A stretch of 64,000 bases of DNA from Diphasiastrum complanatum. Taxonomy: Eukaryota; Streptophyta; Lycopodiopsida; Lycopodiales; Lycopodiaceae. Positions 21,625 through 34,540 of the stretch are shown here, one piece after another. Position numbers and translations under genes: made by a program. Under the pieces are notes generated by a model. That model was not told where the DNA came from and did no database searches. It was given only the letters and a program-made list of their open reading frames with translations. The stretch covers positions 52,541,145-52,605,144 of the forward strand of contig CM055103.1 of the NCBI GenBank assembly GCA_029204225.1. Direction: 5' to 3'. How positions within the stretch are numbered: the stretch's first letter is position 1; every line of letters begins with the position of its first letter.

Positions 21625-22417
21625 AATTATATGTTTCCAACAAGTTCACACGTGTGGGGAATGATCCTCAAATGTGAATGATCTTATTAAGCTTTATGAT
21701 TAGCACACAAACTGATTCTAGATTGAATAGCAAGATCTAGTTCAGAATTTAATGGCTTAATCACAATCTAGCATGCTAAGAATCAGAGAATGATAGCTTT
21801 GATTACAAGAGAGAAAAAGTACAAGAATTTAGTGTATGAGAATAAGCCTCAACACGAGTTAGAAAGAGAAAGAGAGAGCAATATTCAAGCATAAGATAGT
21901 GTAGATCCAAAATGGCATAGAATAGCTTCAAAGCTTGGTTCTTCATCAAAGTTTATGAGAATGTCTACACATATTTATGGAGTTTGAGGTAGCTCGAGGT
22001 AGAACCACATCCATCCACCTTCCATCCACATCTACAGTGAAAACTAGATTATTAGTGACATTTGTCACATCTCATGCATGCATTTCTACCTACTTTTACA
22101 AAGTGTCGTTTTTTTAACTAGAATTGTACAAATCATCATGCATGTGTCCATTTCACTTTGTGTATGCCTTGCATGTCACTATGGATCACTTACAACCATT
22201 GCATGTGAAATGTCACAAGTTTCTACAAGCATATTAATGACATTTCTAAGTCTACAATCTATATGCAAGTTGTATACTACCAACTAGACTTGAGAAACTC
22301 ATATAGCTCGAGTTCCTTCTAGGCGAAATTTGGCATTTACATTATGAAACCACAAACTTGCATAGACAAAACTTTGTAGCAAGCCTAAAGTCGAGAAGAT
22401 GATTTTTCATTTTCAAC
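21625..22417. other. Unassigned flank between CACTA and dioxygenase block A
   Basis: AT-rich, with GAGAAAGAGAGA and CATGCATGCATTT low-complexity phrases. I see no coding frame with recognisable features. Block A homology starts at about 22,418. Confidence 0.4.
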
Positions 22418-23181
22418 ACTTTCTACATGAGAAAGTTCCATGAACATTAAAATTTGATTGGTCCACATGGTTGAATGGTAGGAATTGTTTAAATGGGAAT
22501 AGAAGATTTGAGCATGGGCGTTCCAAAAGAAGTTGTCTTTGAATATACCAGACCATGCAACGTCTATATCCACATGAGCTCAGCAAAGCCCTCATTTGGC
22601 TTGCATGAATATATGAGTGCATAAAATTTTTGGAATATAAAGTTATTTTGGAATGTTCTAGATGAGAAAGGTATCAAATGTTTACAATATTAGCTTACAA
22701 ATTTTGGATATATTGGAAAATAGAATCAACATATGACTTTACATGAGAACAAACATGGAAGTGTCTCAAGAGACTAAAGAACGTCATCACAAAGATACAG
22801 ATTGCAAAAAGAATTACCAGGATTATCTTTTCGGTGTTGGGTCTTCACTCGTACATTGACTTGGCAGTACACTTTACAAAGCACTAGTGTATCATTACCC
22901 TCCCTGTCTTAATCCTATGCAGTTTTTAATATAAATAATTGCTCAATTGTTACCTTTTGGATCATAGATGGATCATAGATTTTGATCAAAAACAAGAATT
23001 TAAGAAGATTCTGATATCGGTCCAAAAAAGAGCATATCTCTTAGATTTGCTTGGGTAAGCTGATTGCTCTCAGCTTTTCAGCTGGTCGCTCTCCGTCATG
23101 GCAACCGCACATAGAAAGAATGTGCCTTATCTCCCACAGTGAAAGAGTGTGGAATCTTCTTGCTATAATATAAGGATACTG

Positions 23182-23188
23182 ATATATA
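23182..23188 (+). promoter_or_regulatory. Candidate TATA box of dioxygenase copy A
   Basis: ATATATAG lies about 235 bp upstream of the ATG, in a segment conserved in all three copies (also about 32,594 and 58,392). It is preceded by TATAATATAAGG, so the exact box is uncertain. Confidence 0.4.
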
Positions 23189-23419
23189 GCAGCGTATGTA
23201 CCTACCTGTGCATGCCCAACACCACCGAATTCCGTTTAGTCCTTATCGCTCATCACTCGTGATCAAATCTATGCAGTAGTAAGAGTAGTTTTTCAGGGAA
23301 GATACACAACCCAGCTTATACACTCACACACCCCCACAACGTTACAGTGCCTGTACATCCAATACTTTTTATCTTAAACCGGCATAAATATTTCTAGATC
23401 ATCTACAGAGTGATTACGC

Positions 23420-24637
23420 ATGGCAACTTTGAAGCCAATTGATCTGTCAGGCCTAAATGATGAACGACTGGCTTCTTCCGTCAGGGCTCAGATCGCTGAA
23501 GCCTGTGAAAAGAATGGCTTCTTCCAAATTATCAATCACGGCGTGCCAGTAGAGCTCATGGATAAGCTGAAGGAAGTGGGTCGCAAGTTCTTTGATCTGC
23601 CCAAGGACGAGAAGCTTGTGTATGCTGGAAAGCCAGTGCTCGCAGCTGAGGGCTATGGCAGCCGTATGGTCCTTACTGACAGTGAGCCGCAGTTTTGGCG
23701 TGAATTCTTGGAGCTTCACACTCTTCCATTATCTGAAAGGCATTATAACTACTGGCCACAGAAGCCAGCTGAATTTAATGAGACCGTGGAGAAGTACACA
23801 GCAGCACTAATGGACCTAGCTCACCGGCTGCTGTCTGTCATCTCCGAGAATCTTGGGCTCAAACCCACGTACATCAAGGAGGCTATGGGGGAAACACAGC
23901 AGAGCATAGTATTCCAGTGCTATCCTCCCTGCCCGGAGCCAGGAAAAACTCTTGGCCTGCCTGCACACTCTGACATTGGAGGCATCACCATTCTGATGCA
24001 AGAGGGCGACGGATTGCAGGTGGCTGCCGCAAACGATACATGGGAACTGGTTCCAAATCATCCGAACGCTTTCGTCGTCAATCTGGCAGATCAAATCGAG
24101 GTAAATAGTTTTGAGTCTTCATGACATAATTTGGATCACATACAACCAATGAACGAAACTGTGCTTCCTTGATTTGTCTCCTTCTATGCTCAACTAGACT
24201 ATGGCACAAGGTTTAGCTCGTTGTAGTGTTCGCTAACGTCAAGCCAAGAATTTAAAGCTTGTCAGCCTTTTCAAGAATTCACGAGTTGCTCAAGCCTCTG
24301 CAGCGTTACGTTGCTGTCTGTATCAGTTAACTTGTGTAGACAAGCAAGTTGACATCACTGTGTTAATGATTTGCAGATCATTACGAATGGGAGATACAAA
24401 AGCGCCAACCACAGAGCCATTGTGAACAGCGACAGCACAAGACGATCCTACGTAACCTTCTATTATCCTGCAAAGGATCAAAAGATCATCCCTGCTCCAG
24501 AGTTGGTGGATGCAAAGATAGGTCCTTTGTACCGGGAACTATACTATTTAGAGTATCTGCAGGCGTTGGCAGCGGGACGTGCAAAAGATAAACGTCTAGT
24601 GCAGTCATTTGCCATCAACAACCCTCTAATCACTTGA
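23420..24637 (+). CDS. 2-oxoglutarate/Fe(II)-dependent dioxygenase, copy A (exons 23,420-24,100 and 24,377-24,637)
   Basis: The spliced product is 313 residues, in two exons joined in phase 0 (GAG|GTAAAT ... TTGCAG|ATC, intron 276 bp). Residues 1-105 form the DIOX_N region (CEKNGFFQIINHGVP). Residues 161-256 form the double-stranded beta-helix core, with iron ligands H183 and D185 in AHSDIGG, distal H239 in NHRAIV, and the 2-oxoglutarate-binding R249-x-S251. CYPPCPEPGKTLGL precedes the HxD. All catalytic residues are present and no lesion is seen. The family (plant DOXC class, cytosolic) hydroxylates or desaturates hormones and specialised metabolites using 2-oxoglutarate and O2. The sequence does not let me choose among jasmonate-oxidase, DMR6-like or other subfamilies. 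The length is slightly short for the class. Confidence 0.93.
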
Positions 24638-27600
24638 CTTCAAGTTTGGCCATGATCAAAGGGCTATGCTGACTCAATGAAGGGGTAAACACTGGGTTAG
24701 GAGTTAAACAAATTCCCATGAAACGGGTTGCTCGGAGTTACATTCCACCTAGCCACCACAAGTATTGCACCGCTAAATAAGTCTTCAGGTAAGCATATAT
24801 ATGGTATTTAGCTTCGAATAAGGATGGCTATGTGAAGTTTGCCACATTACCTCAGTTTATGATCATTGTGTATGCTTTTTACAGATTCCTAGTTTATTTA
24901 TAAGGAGCAAACAATGTTATCACAACGTGTATCCCAGATCTGTGTTCCTCTCTCGTATCGGCTATTGGAATTACAAATATCATATTACACTGAATCAGAG
25001 AATAATAAAATGTAAAACTGGGATCATCGTCTGGTTGATGTAAGGCAAGTTGAGTTTAACAAGGACTAACCTGACAAACATGAAATGAGACATTCATGAA
25101 GCCTCACAAGTCATTACCAAAATAAATATTCATTTGAGTAACCTGGTGATTACTTGATCAGTTCTGTATGACGTAAAAATTTCGCAACATTTTGAGTGTT
25201 GCTCATAGAATTATCAAGATAATAAAGCAAAAGGGAATTGATTAGAGAATTCAGTTGTCATTGCCAGCTATTAACGTCTCTGATAGCAAGCCTATATTAA
25301 TTTACCTAGTAGCAAACACGTTAAAATGCAGAATAAGGAAATAAAGAATCATGGATTATGTCCTGTATCAAAATATGAAATAGGCATAAGTAGAGAGGCC
25401 AGCAAAAGCATTCAAGAAATAGAACAAAATAGGATTCTTGAATTCTTGATTACTGAAAAAGGCTATGAGTACAATGGTTTAGGGCTCAAGCATTGACCGT
25501 GTGCAAATTTCTCAAAGTAGGGCCAGATTACGTCTTGCCCAGAAGTCAGCTTCAAAGCTTATGAAACTACAAAAGAGAGAGTCCAATTCGTTTATGTTTT
25601 TCCTTGCTTCGTTTTTTTTGTGTATCAATAATATAATCCTATATTTATATAAAAATAAACTATAGATTATTGGTAGTTTATTTCTCCTAGACATTGTTAA
25701 GGAAAGAGTGGATAGACCACCTTTGTCCCTATTTTATAGTTGTAAAAGGAAACTTTTATGACTTCCTTCATGAGACATTTGATAGACCTTATCATCACAT
25801 AAATGTAACAAATGTTGTCTTAGAAAAGTAGGAATGACCATTAGAAAAAATGTGACTTTTGCCTTTAGGAAGAGTGTGATACAATAGTTAGATAAGTTGC
25901 CTAATGGCTACTTTAGAAAAATAGAAATGACCATTAGAAGAAAAGAAAAAAAGTAAGAGTGCAACACACTTGATAGTTGCATAACTCAAATAATTGTTGT
26001 CTTAGAAAAATATGGGTAGCTAAGTACACAAAGAGCACATGGTAGCTTTCCCACCTAACTTTTGCTTCACCATCCACTCTATCACTAGTTGCATCAACCA
26101 CCGGCACAACTTGAGAGTATTGGATGACAATCCTCCTTGCACACCACACACGTCCCGAATGTCAATGTCAACAAGACCAAATATGACAACCCGTTGGTTG
26201 AGCATGTCGTAGCATACCTATCAGATAAAGTAGATTTAAGTGTAGTATATAAGATTGTCGAACCCAAATGGATAACTTATTCAGTTAATTGTAGATGATA
26301 TTGTTTTTAATGAGCTTTGTTCAACAAATCTGGTTGTCGACAAACATTCAATTGAATTGGCAACCAGTATCACCAATTAAATTGTGTTATGAATTTGGTA
26401 AACCGTTAGAGAGCTGAATTAGACAATCTCATATCGAACATATTCCACTTGAAACTTATAAAAAACATTAGACTTATCGGCCAGTTCAATGTATCGAACT
26501 GTGCATCAAACAAAGCTTGTCACACAAGGACATCAATCACTGCATCAGTAAATTAGACAAATAATTTCTCACAATATTCTTAGAACAGTTAGATGAAATC
26601 TCGAATATCAGTCCTCAACAACTGACTATCTCTTATTCAGAACGAACAAGTGATCTCAAGTCTTGATTGTTTGAATAAACACATGCGATAATACATATAC
26701 TGCATTTGATTACATCAACATCATTGTTCCTTTAGAATATGTAAATTCAATCAATTATAAGTATTAGTATGAAAGAGTGATTTTGAATGTCTTGATCACA
26801 ATGAAGGACTTAACCAATGAACAAACCAAGCGATTAGATTGTTTAGATATGTTGATTAGCCTAGAAAGATTTAGCATACATACAATACAACAACAATTGA
26901 ACTATGTGTCTGACTAAAGTTATTAGTTACAAACAATCATCGAACATGCAAGACTACAATCACATACACTCATCACATAAGGTAATAATCGACTCAATTC
27001 TCTATTCTCTCAAACTTGGTAACTCAGTAACTTGGTAGAGAATCGGTGAAGTGTTCTAATACATATAGGTATGGCATGAAGGTGGTCGTGTCTGTTAGAT
27101 GATACAGTACGTAGTGTTCTATTTTCTATTTTTATTACAACCAATGGATCAAGTGGATTTTTTATTACGTGTCCTTGAGAAGCAATAAGAATCACACATG
27201 TAGAAAGGCATGTTGGCATGCTGGTTCCATTATCAACACCCCTTTGACAATTGCCCAAGTCAATTCGATTGAGTTCCTATAATAGATGCCTTTTAATAAC
27301 TTTATTTAAGGTTTATCCTTTAAGTTCATGTGTTCGATAGTAAATAGAACTTATACAATTGTCCTCAAATACTTCGCTTCTCACAAAAGTTCGTCAATAT
27401 TCCTTTGACTCAATATTGATTCTTTCCCAAAACTTTTTGGTCCGTTCGAATAATGAATAGGAGTAGCATGTACTATCTCTATTCTATTTAAATGATTTGA
27501 ATGTCTGCTTCCGTATATGTTTCTTCATTAAATGGTTTTCACATTTGATATGTGTCTCGATAGTAAGTTTGATTGCATTATGTCATTGTTTGCAAAAAAT

Positions 27601-27942
27601 CACATGTAATAGGGTATTACATACTTTTACGTCAAATGTGAAGTGCCCTCATGACCAATTAGGTTCAGCAAAATAAAACATTCAAGTATTCAAGCAACTT
27701 AAAATAAAAAGAAATTTCTTCAAACATTTCAATCATTTCCACCAAATATTTGAGCCTATATACAATTATGCACTACCAAAGGGATTAACAAAAAATGCCC
27801 AGCTTAAGTAGCCCTTATGTCTTGTATCGAGCCTATTCCAAAGAAACAGAAAATCAGACTTTTTAAGAGGTGATTTCCAATCCTCCAAAATTAAGCCTAT
27901 CAAGTCTGGCAGAAATTAGTAATTCACATGCCATTTAAGCAC

Positions 27943-29190
27943 AACTAAAAGCATCCTTTTGTTGTTCACACTACAGATATTCAACAAAAATTATAAAAAT
28001 TATGACCTATAATTTATTCATGCTATGACAATAGATTTAAAAAATAAAAAAATGCATATCAGAGATAAATTGTATATACCTTGAGAGATTTAGTTGTTAT
28101 CTCTCCAATTGAAGTCACCGTTGTTGGTATTTCACACACGACAGTATACCCTCACCTCTATGTTTAAAGAGGGTTGATGACAATGCATGTGATATAGCAT
28201 TATTATGAAAAACATTCAATTGACGAAAGAAGGTTAACTGCACAAGTATCGTAAAACTTCAACTTATTGGTACCATTTCTCTTTCACCTATCAAATGTTG
28301 CATGAGTCTTATTATATGGACTTACTTGCAAACATCCTTACGTGCTACTAAGCTGAATACTTGGCACACATGTTAGTGCAATAATTTGAGTGAGCAAGCA
28401 ACTAGTACCACCTTAATGTTAAATATCAAATTCACACATTGAAATAATATCAGGTTTTGAAGAACTCTTAGTGAAATACAGACTCCTTAGAAACAAGGGG
28501 CTCAAATAGATCACTTTATTGACCTTTCATATGCTTCCTATCAAAATTAATCATCTAGAAGTTCAACAGAGTTTTGCTCTACTGATTTGATGTAAATGTT
28601 TCTCACATTTGAACCTTCAAATTATCCAAATACTACTTGAATTGTAGAACATATTCGTCAGTGAACTGTACCATAGACAATGATAAGATGGAGCTCAATG
28701 ATGAATCAAATCTCTTTTCCAAATAGGTTTTAAAATTTGACTTCGAATCAAAACTCGAAACTCGATCAATAATCGATGCACAAGATCAATTGACTCATTA
28801 GGAGAAACATGGGCCCAAAATGGGCCCTTTAAGAAATTTCACTTTAGAGAGAGGTTACTAGAGAGAGAATGCGAACCGGTAACTCTGGTCGCCATTTTCC
28901 GAGTTTTCGGCCTTGCCCGACGTTTAACTGGTATGCTGAACTTCAAACAATAGTTAGTTAAGCATGAGATGTAATAACTTGTCTTCATGCTCGTTCCAAA
29001 ATCCGGGACTAGAGCTTTAAGACTGGAAATCTTGGTGTGCTCAATGCAAAAACTGAAGCGGGAGTAGTAGAACTTTTGAAATCATTGTATGCCTATAGTG
29101 AAATATGAGGCAGGGCGATTTTTCAAACATTACAAAAGTAAGGTATGCTAGATCTATTCATGTTGATTTACTATAGTTTGAAGCATTTAC
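27943..29190. other. Unassigned sequence between block A and gene B copy 3
   Basis: AT-rich with no recognised ORF, LTR or terminal repeat. A GA-rich patch lies at 28,853-28,872. It probably holds decayed TE sequence. Confidence 0.35.
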
Positions 29191-29208
29191 AGATTGTAGC
29201 TTTTAACA

Positions 29209-29640
29209 ATGACAATGTTCCATTTGCATGTTGCTCTTCCTATGGAATGCACTCCAATTATTAAGAAAAATTTGAAAGTTGTAGAGAATGTTGCTGCAAT
29301 AGTTAGAGAATTGAGAATGAATTATCATATGAATATAGATTTGTGGGTGGATGGATCAATTTATCCTAATGATCCAAATTTTAAGTCCGTAACTCATCTT
29401 CTCAGACTTGTATGTGAAGGAAATAACGGATTACTTGGATATTGTCAAAGGTTGCGTGATATTGGAATGCATAGCATATCTTATCTTAGTCAGCAATTAT
29501 AGTTTGCTAATCAACAATTGCAACGTGGAAATCAACAATTGCTTCATTATGTGCAGCAAACTAGTGCTGAAAACAATGCACTCAAGAATGCTATGTCAAA
29601 GTTGAATGCTACAGTCACTACTCTTTGGGGATCAAACCAA
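29209..29640 (+). pseudogene. Gene B copy 3 (N-terminal part), truncated
   Basis: Begins MTMFHLHVALPMECTPI, matching the starts of copies 1 and 2. It continues DLWVDGSIYPNDPNFKSVTH and CEGNNGLLGYCQRL, then a Gln/Asn-rich coiled coil interrupted by one TAG (29,500). The frame stops soon after NATVTTLWGSNQE, where Copia sequence starts at about 29,643. The HPxF element between DP and FKSVTH is deleted relative to the other copies. The open N-terminal frame (97 codons) is the best preserved of this part. Confidence 0.6.
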
Positions 29641-29642
29641 GA

Positions 29643-29778
29643 AATGTTCCCCAAGACATAAAATCCGAAGACATGGTTGCAGATTTGTCCACGAAGGCGC
29701 TCGACAAACCACTCTTTACAAAACAAAGAAATGCAATGGGACCAAACATACACAAAAGTTGCAAGGTTCAAGAGGGAG
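29643..29778 (+). pseudogene. Copia RNase H 3' end
   Basis: Reads SEDMVADLSTKALDKPLFTK, the conserved last segment of Copia polyproteins, then runs to the polypurine tract GTTCAAGAGGGAG just before an LTR start at 29,779. The rest of pol is absent, so only the 3' end of this element is present. Confidence 0.75.
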
Positions 29779-30445
29779 TGTCAGAAATGGGAAACTTCTG
29801 CAACTTTGCCACAGAGATCTCGGAAAACGAAGATGTCCCGAAGGACGAAAGGATTTTGAAGGCCGAACAGAACATCGAATTGAACCCCGAACCAGAGGCC
29901 AAAGGAAAAGTGTTCGTCATTCGTCCCTGCAACCAAATGAAGAATACACATTGGAAAGAAAAGACGAACAAAAGAAAAACAATTTGAGCTGATAGTTGGC
30001 AGCTCAACGAGCGCGGAGTCTTGTACTATCACACTCAGCCACCGGAGGTGATGTTGACACATGGTAGCTAACTCATCGATTAGCGTAAACCTATCTTGTA
30101 ATTCATAGATAAACTGTCTTGTAAACTCCTAGTAGTGGATATATACATGGAATAAATTACCACAAAAAAAAGGGTGTGGATTGTAGAGAGATCAGCTATG
30201 CATGAGACTATGCCAAAGAGCAGAACATAGCGCATTCATGAGAGGAGTGATAGGCCGCCAACGCGTGAGACACTGATCAACTCACTCAAACTAAAATACA
30301 AATACAAATGCTCTCTTCAATCCATATCTCATTGTTCGCGTCGTTTTGTTGATTAAATACTTCATGGTGTGTGATTTGTAGTTGCTTGCTTAGGATCCTA
30401 CAGACAATCAAAATTCTGTAAACAACAAACAAATCTCCAATTTTC
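29779..30445 (+). repeat. Copia 3' LTR
   Basis: Starts TGTCAGAAATGGGAAAC directly after a polypurine tract. It contains a TATA-like TATATACATGGAATAAAT near 30,140. The right border lies between about 30,400 (...ATCCTACA) and 30,449, where homology to block C starts. No 5' partner was seen. Confidence 0.55.
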
Positions 30446-30449
30446 TACA

Positions 30450-30584
30450 AGGTTGCTGGAATGCCTTAATGGGCCATCAACAAAAACTCCACTAGCTACT
30501 CACTCAACAGGCAACTAAGCAATTTCGTGGCCAAGTAGTAGCAGTGCAAATGCTGCAAGCTCTGACTAATCAAGCCTCGTAGTT

Positions 30585-30623
<39 letters not shown>

Positions 30624-30960
30624 AAGGAAGATGAAGCCCTCTAGGACTAGCTCAATAAAGGCAGATCAAGGGGCTTAGCAACATGATCGGCTTATGCAAG
30701 CCCTAGAGGTTGAGCTCGATGCAGAGAAGCAAGCCCATCAGAGCAACGAAGTGGACAAACATCACGTAGTGCTAAAGTTCAGAGAATTATAGCTGGAGCG
30801 AGAGTCTCTCTAAACCAACGAAATCTCTCCCAAGGATCTCATCTACCACCTTGAGCGCAATATCTCCAGAGGAAGATAATGGTGGCAAGGGAGAAATAGG
30901 TGTTTTCTTTCAAATAAGCTACCCTTGGGCTTCAAGTCCAACGGTTCGCACTGGGGGCAT
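30450..30960 (+). pseudogene. Shared gag-like fragment in block B, decayed
   Basis: Matches 56,137-56,640. The common frame reads ALMGLQQKLHELLTQRE, then AVKMLQALTNQAS followed by a stop and a GA microsatellite, then KADQ...YDRIVQALGAELDAEK and LKTNEISLKDL in the C copy. It looks like retrotransposon gag or coiled-coil sequence. In B it is interrupted by stops. Its shared presence upstream of dioxygenase copies B and C shows the duplication carried TE sequence. Confidence 0.45.
30588..30619 (+). repeat. (AG)n microsatellite
   Basis: About 16 AG units, inside the gag-like fragment. The homologous tract in block C (56,273-56,322) is longer, so the repeat number has changed since duplication. 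Confidence 0.9.
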
Positions 30961-31180
30961 GTTAGAAAATTCTCGTGAAGATTCTTTTAACATATTCTAG
31001 CTATTAGAATCGTATGAAGGATATCAGGAGGTAGAATCAAGGCCAATGGACTACAGGACCAAGTAGTTAAAAACGAATTTATGGCACATGGTTTTGGGTT
31101 CACCAGAAAACCTAACCCTAACCTAATAAGGGCATCTGACATCATTTTTGTATTTACCTTTACATTTGAAGAGAATAGGG

Positions 31181-31183
<3 letters not shown>

Positions 31184-31250
<67 letters not shown>
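31184..31250 (+). repeat. (GA)n microsatellite with (GT)n at 31,297-31,321
   Basis: About 33 GA units, then 45 bp later a GT run. The homologous site in block C (56,916-56,962) instead has GT directly joined to a shorter GA run, followed by a short GT run, so the two copies have expanded differently. Confidence 0.9.
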
Positions 31251-31253
<3 letters not shown>

Positions 31254-32832
31254 CTCCTCCCATTCCTATCATTTATGTGTCGAGGCTCTCTTATTTTGTG
31301 TGTGTGTGTGTGTGTGTGTGTTATTCCTCATTGTGGATGATGAATGCTTGTTTTGTTATTTTTAATCATGTTATCAGAATCATGAATCATCATTAGCACA
31401 ACTCATTCAACTAGTTTCTAATAAAGTATTTTACAAAATTTGCACACAACCAAAATAAGTGTTAAGTCCACACTTTGGAGCAATCATTAAGATCCGTAGC
31501 TAGATTTCAATACATGGTTCACCTCCCTTGAAAAGATAATTCTATTGAGGAAAAGATCTAGAGCCAAAGATGCCTAGATAACCCAGAAAGACCAAAACCA
31601 AGAAAAGAAAGCATGCAAAACAAGGAAAAAACACAAAAATAGAAGAGGCAAGAGATGAATCCCAAATCTAAGCTCATTCCACTTTAGATTCAACACTAAG
31701 TTTGACAACCTTAGTTTGCCTAGATTCTCACTCCCACTACCTTGTTTACTTTCTCCCCATTGGATCAAAGCCCGTTACTACATCGCGACACTCACCCAGA
31801 TTTAGATCCATAAAACCCCTTCTTTGCCCTCTAGATCCACACGATTAGGGAGGCAATGAAAGGGTCCAACAACTAGTCTTGTGGATATGTATCTATGCCT
31901 AAACTTTCTACATGAAAAAGTTCCATGAACATTAAAATTTGATTGGTCCACGTGGTTGAATGGTAGGAATTGTTTACATGTGCATAGAAGATTTGAGGAC
32001 GTTCCAAAAGAAGTTGTCTTTGAATATACCACACCATGCAACCTCTATATCCACATGAGCTCAGCAAAGCCCTCATTTGGCTTGCATGAATATATGAATA
32101 TTTTTATGGTTTTCCGGACATAAAGTTATTTTGGAATGTTCTAGATGAAAAAGGTATCAAATGTTTAGAACATTAGCTGATAGAATCAACATATGACTTT
32201 CCATGAGAACAAACATGGAAGTGTCTCAAGAGACTAAAGAACGTCATCACAAAGATACAGATTGCAAAAAGAATTACCAGGATTATCTTTTGGGAGTTGG
32301 GTCTCCACTGGTACATTGACTTGGCAGTTCACTTTACAAAGCAATAGTGTATCAGTACCTTCCCTGTCTTAATCGCCATAAATGGATCATAGATTTTGAT
32401 CAAAAACAAGAATTTAAGAAGATTCTGATATCGGTCCAAAAAAGAGCATATCTCTTAGATTCGCTTGGGTAAGCTGATCGCTCTCAGCTTTCCAGCTGGT
32501 CTCTCTCCGTCATGGTAACGGCACATAGAAAGAATGTGCCTTATCTCCCCAGTGAAAGACTTTGGAATCTTGTTATTATAATATAAGGATTCTTATATAT
32601 AGCAAGTGTATGTACTTCCCTCTGTGCATGCCCAACACCACCAAATTCCGTTTAGTCCTTATCACTCATCACTCGTGATCAACTATATGCACTAGGAGTA
32701 GTTTTTCAGGGAAGACACACAGCCCAGCTTCTACACTCACACACCCCCACAACGCTACAGTGCCTGTACATCCAATATATTATATCTTAAACCGGCATAA
32801 ATATTTTTAGATCATCTACAGACTGATTACGC

Positions 32833-34050
32833 ATGGCAACTTTGAAGCCAATTGATCTGTCAGGCCTAGATGATGAACGACTAGCTTCTTCCGTCAGGGC
32901 CCAGATCGCTGAAGCCTGTGAAAAGAATGGCTTCTTCCAAATTATCAATCACGGCGTGCCAGTAGAGCTCATGGATAAGCTGAAGGAAGTTGGTCGCAAG
33001 TTCTTTGATATGCCCGAGGAGGAGAAGCTTGTGTATGCTGGAAAGCCAGTGCTCGCAGCTGAGGGCTATGGCAGCCGTATGGTCCTTACTGACAGTGAGC
33101 CGCAGTTTTGGCGTGAATTCGTGGAGCTTCACACTCTTCCATTATCTGAAAGGCATTATAACTACTGGCCACAGAAGCCAGCTGAATTTAATGAGACCGT
33201 GGAGAAGTACACAGCAGCACTAATGGACCTAGCTCACCGGCTGCTGTCTGTCATCTCCGAGAATCTTGGGCTCAAACCCACGTACATCAAGGAGGCTATG
33301 GGGGTAACACAGCAAAGCATAGTATTCCAGTGCTATCCTCCCTGCCCGGAGCCAGGAAAAACTCTCGGCCTCCCTGCACACTCTGATGTTGGAGGCATCA
33401 CCATTCTGATGCAAGAGGGCGACGGATTGCAGGTGGCTGCCGCAAACGACACATGGGAACTGGTTCCAAATCATCCGAACGCTTTCGTCGTCAATCTGGC
33501 AGATCAAATCGAGGTAAATAATTTTGAGTCTTCATGACATAATTAGGATCACATACAACAAATGAAGGAAACTGTGCTTCCTTAATTTGTCTCCTTATAT
33601 TGTCAACTAGACTATCACACAAGGTTTAGCTCGTTGTAGTGTTCGCTAACGTCAGGCCAAGAATTTGAAGTCTGTCAGCCTTTTCAAAAATTCACGAGGT
33701 GCTTAAGCCTCTGCAGCGTTACGTTGCTGTCTGTATCAGTAAACTTGTGTAGGCAAGCAAGTTGACATCACTGTGTTAATGATTTGCAGATCATTACGAA
33801 TGGGAGATACAAAAGCGCCAACCACAGAGCCATTGTGAACAGCGACAGCACAAGACGATCCTACGTAACCTTCTATTATCCAGGAAAGGATCAAAAGATC
33901 ATCCCTGCTCCAGAGTTGGTGGATGCAAAGATAGGTCCTTTGTACAGGGAACTGTACTATTTAGAATATCTGCAGGCGCTGGCAGCGGGACGTGCAAAAG
34001 ATAAACGTCTAGTCCAGTCGTTTGCCATCAACAACCCTCTAATCACTTGA
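32833..34050 (+). CDS. 2-oxoglutarate/Fe(II)-dependent dioxygenase, copy B (exons 32,833-33,513 and 33,790-34,050)
   Basis: Same gene structure as copy A: 313 residues, 276-bp intron, same phase-0 junction. The core reads AHSDVGG (H183, D185), with H239 and R249-x-S251 retained. It differs from A at a few residues, including D13 for N, MPEEEK for LPKDEK at 60-65, V97 for L, V159 for E, V186 for I and G for A in YYPGKDQ. Both frames are open. These changes are conservative or surface-like, so the protein is probably active. About 0.9 kb of 5' flank is shared with A and C, including the TATA-like segment at about 32,594, although with small deletions. Its substrate cannot be told from sequence. 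Confidence 0.93.
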
Positions 34051-34540
34051 CTGCAAGTTTTTCTATGATCAAAGGGCTATGATGACTCAATGAAGGGGTT
34101 AAAATTGGGTTAGGTATTACACAAATTCACATGAAACGGGTTGCTCGGAGTTACATTCCACCTAGCTACCACAAGTATAGCACCGCTAAATAAGTCTTCA
34201 AGTAAGCATATATATGGTATATAGTCTCGAATAAGGATGGCTACGTGAAGTTTGCCACATTACGTCAGTTTATGATCATTGTGTATGCTTTTTACAGATT
34301 CCTAGTTTATTTATAAGGAGCAAACAATGTGATCACAACGCGTACCCCAGATCTGTCTGCCTCTCTCGTATCGGCTGTTGGAATCCAATTTTTGTTTTAT
34401 AAGGAAACCGAAGCAACAATTATGCAAATATCATATTACACTGAAGCAGAGAATAATAAAATGTAAAACTGGGATCATCGTTTTGTTGGTGTACGGCAAG
34501 TTGAATATAACAAGGACTAACCTGACAAACATGAAACCTT

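Larger units (their letters stand above)
22418..27942 (+). repeat. Duplicated block A (dioxygenase gene with flanks)
   Basis: Aligns by eye with block B (31,906-35,758) and block C (57,617-63,185) in direct orientation, and with block D (40,440-43,628) inverted. It carries about 1 kb of 5' flank, the gene and about 3.3 kb of 3' flank. Homology to C and D ends abruptly at 27,942, right after CACATGCCATT. Compared with C, block A lacks about 40 bp near 24,975 and about 30 bp near 26,985. Confidence 0.85.

Noticed and set aside
22413-22622. Minus-strand frame conserved in the 5' flanks of all three dioxygenase copies (also 31,802-32,076 and 57,510-57,818)
   Set aside because: Its length and start differ between copies, stops interrupt it in A, and no protein feature is seen; similarity is explained by block duplication.
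23098-23142. Short upstream ORF MATAHRKNVPYLPQ before the dioxygenase
   Set aside because: It lies upstream of the likely TATA box and so probably outside the mRNA.
23453-24094. Antisense open frames within dioxygenase exon 1, repeated in all three copies
   Set aside because: They are shadows of a conserved exon; conservation follows from recent duplication and the sense strand has clear domain motifs.
25512-25694. Short frames shared by 3' flanks (25.5, 42.7 and 60.8 kb; 26.0, 42.2 and 61.3 kb)
   Set aside because: AT-rich, short, and shared only because the flanks are duplicated; no motif or codon signal.
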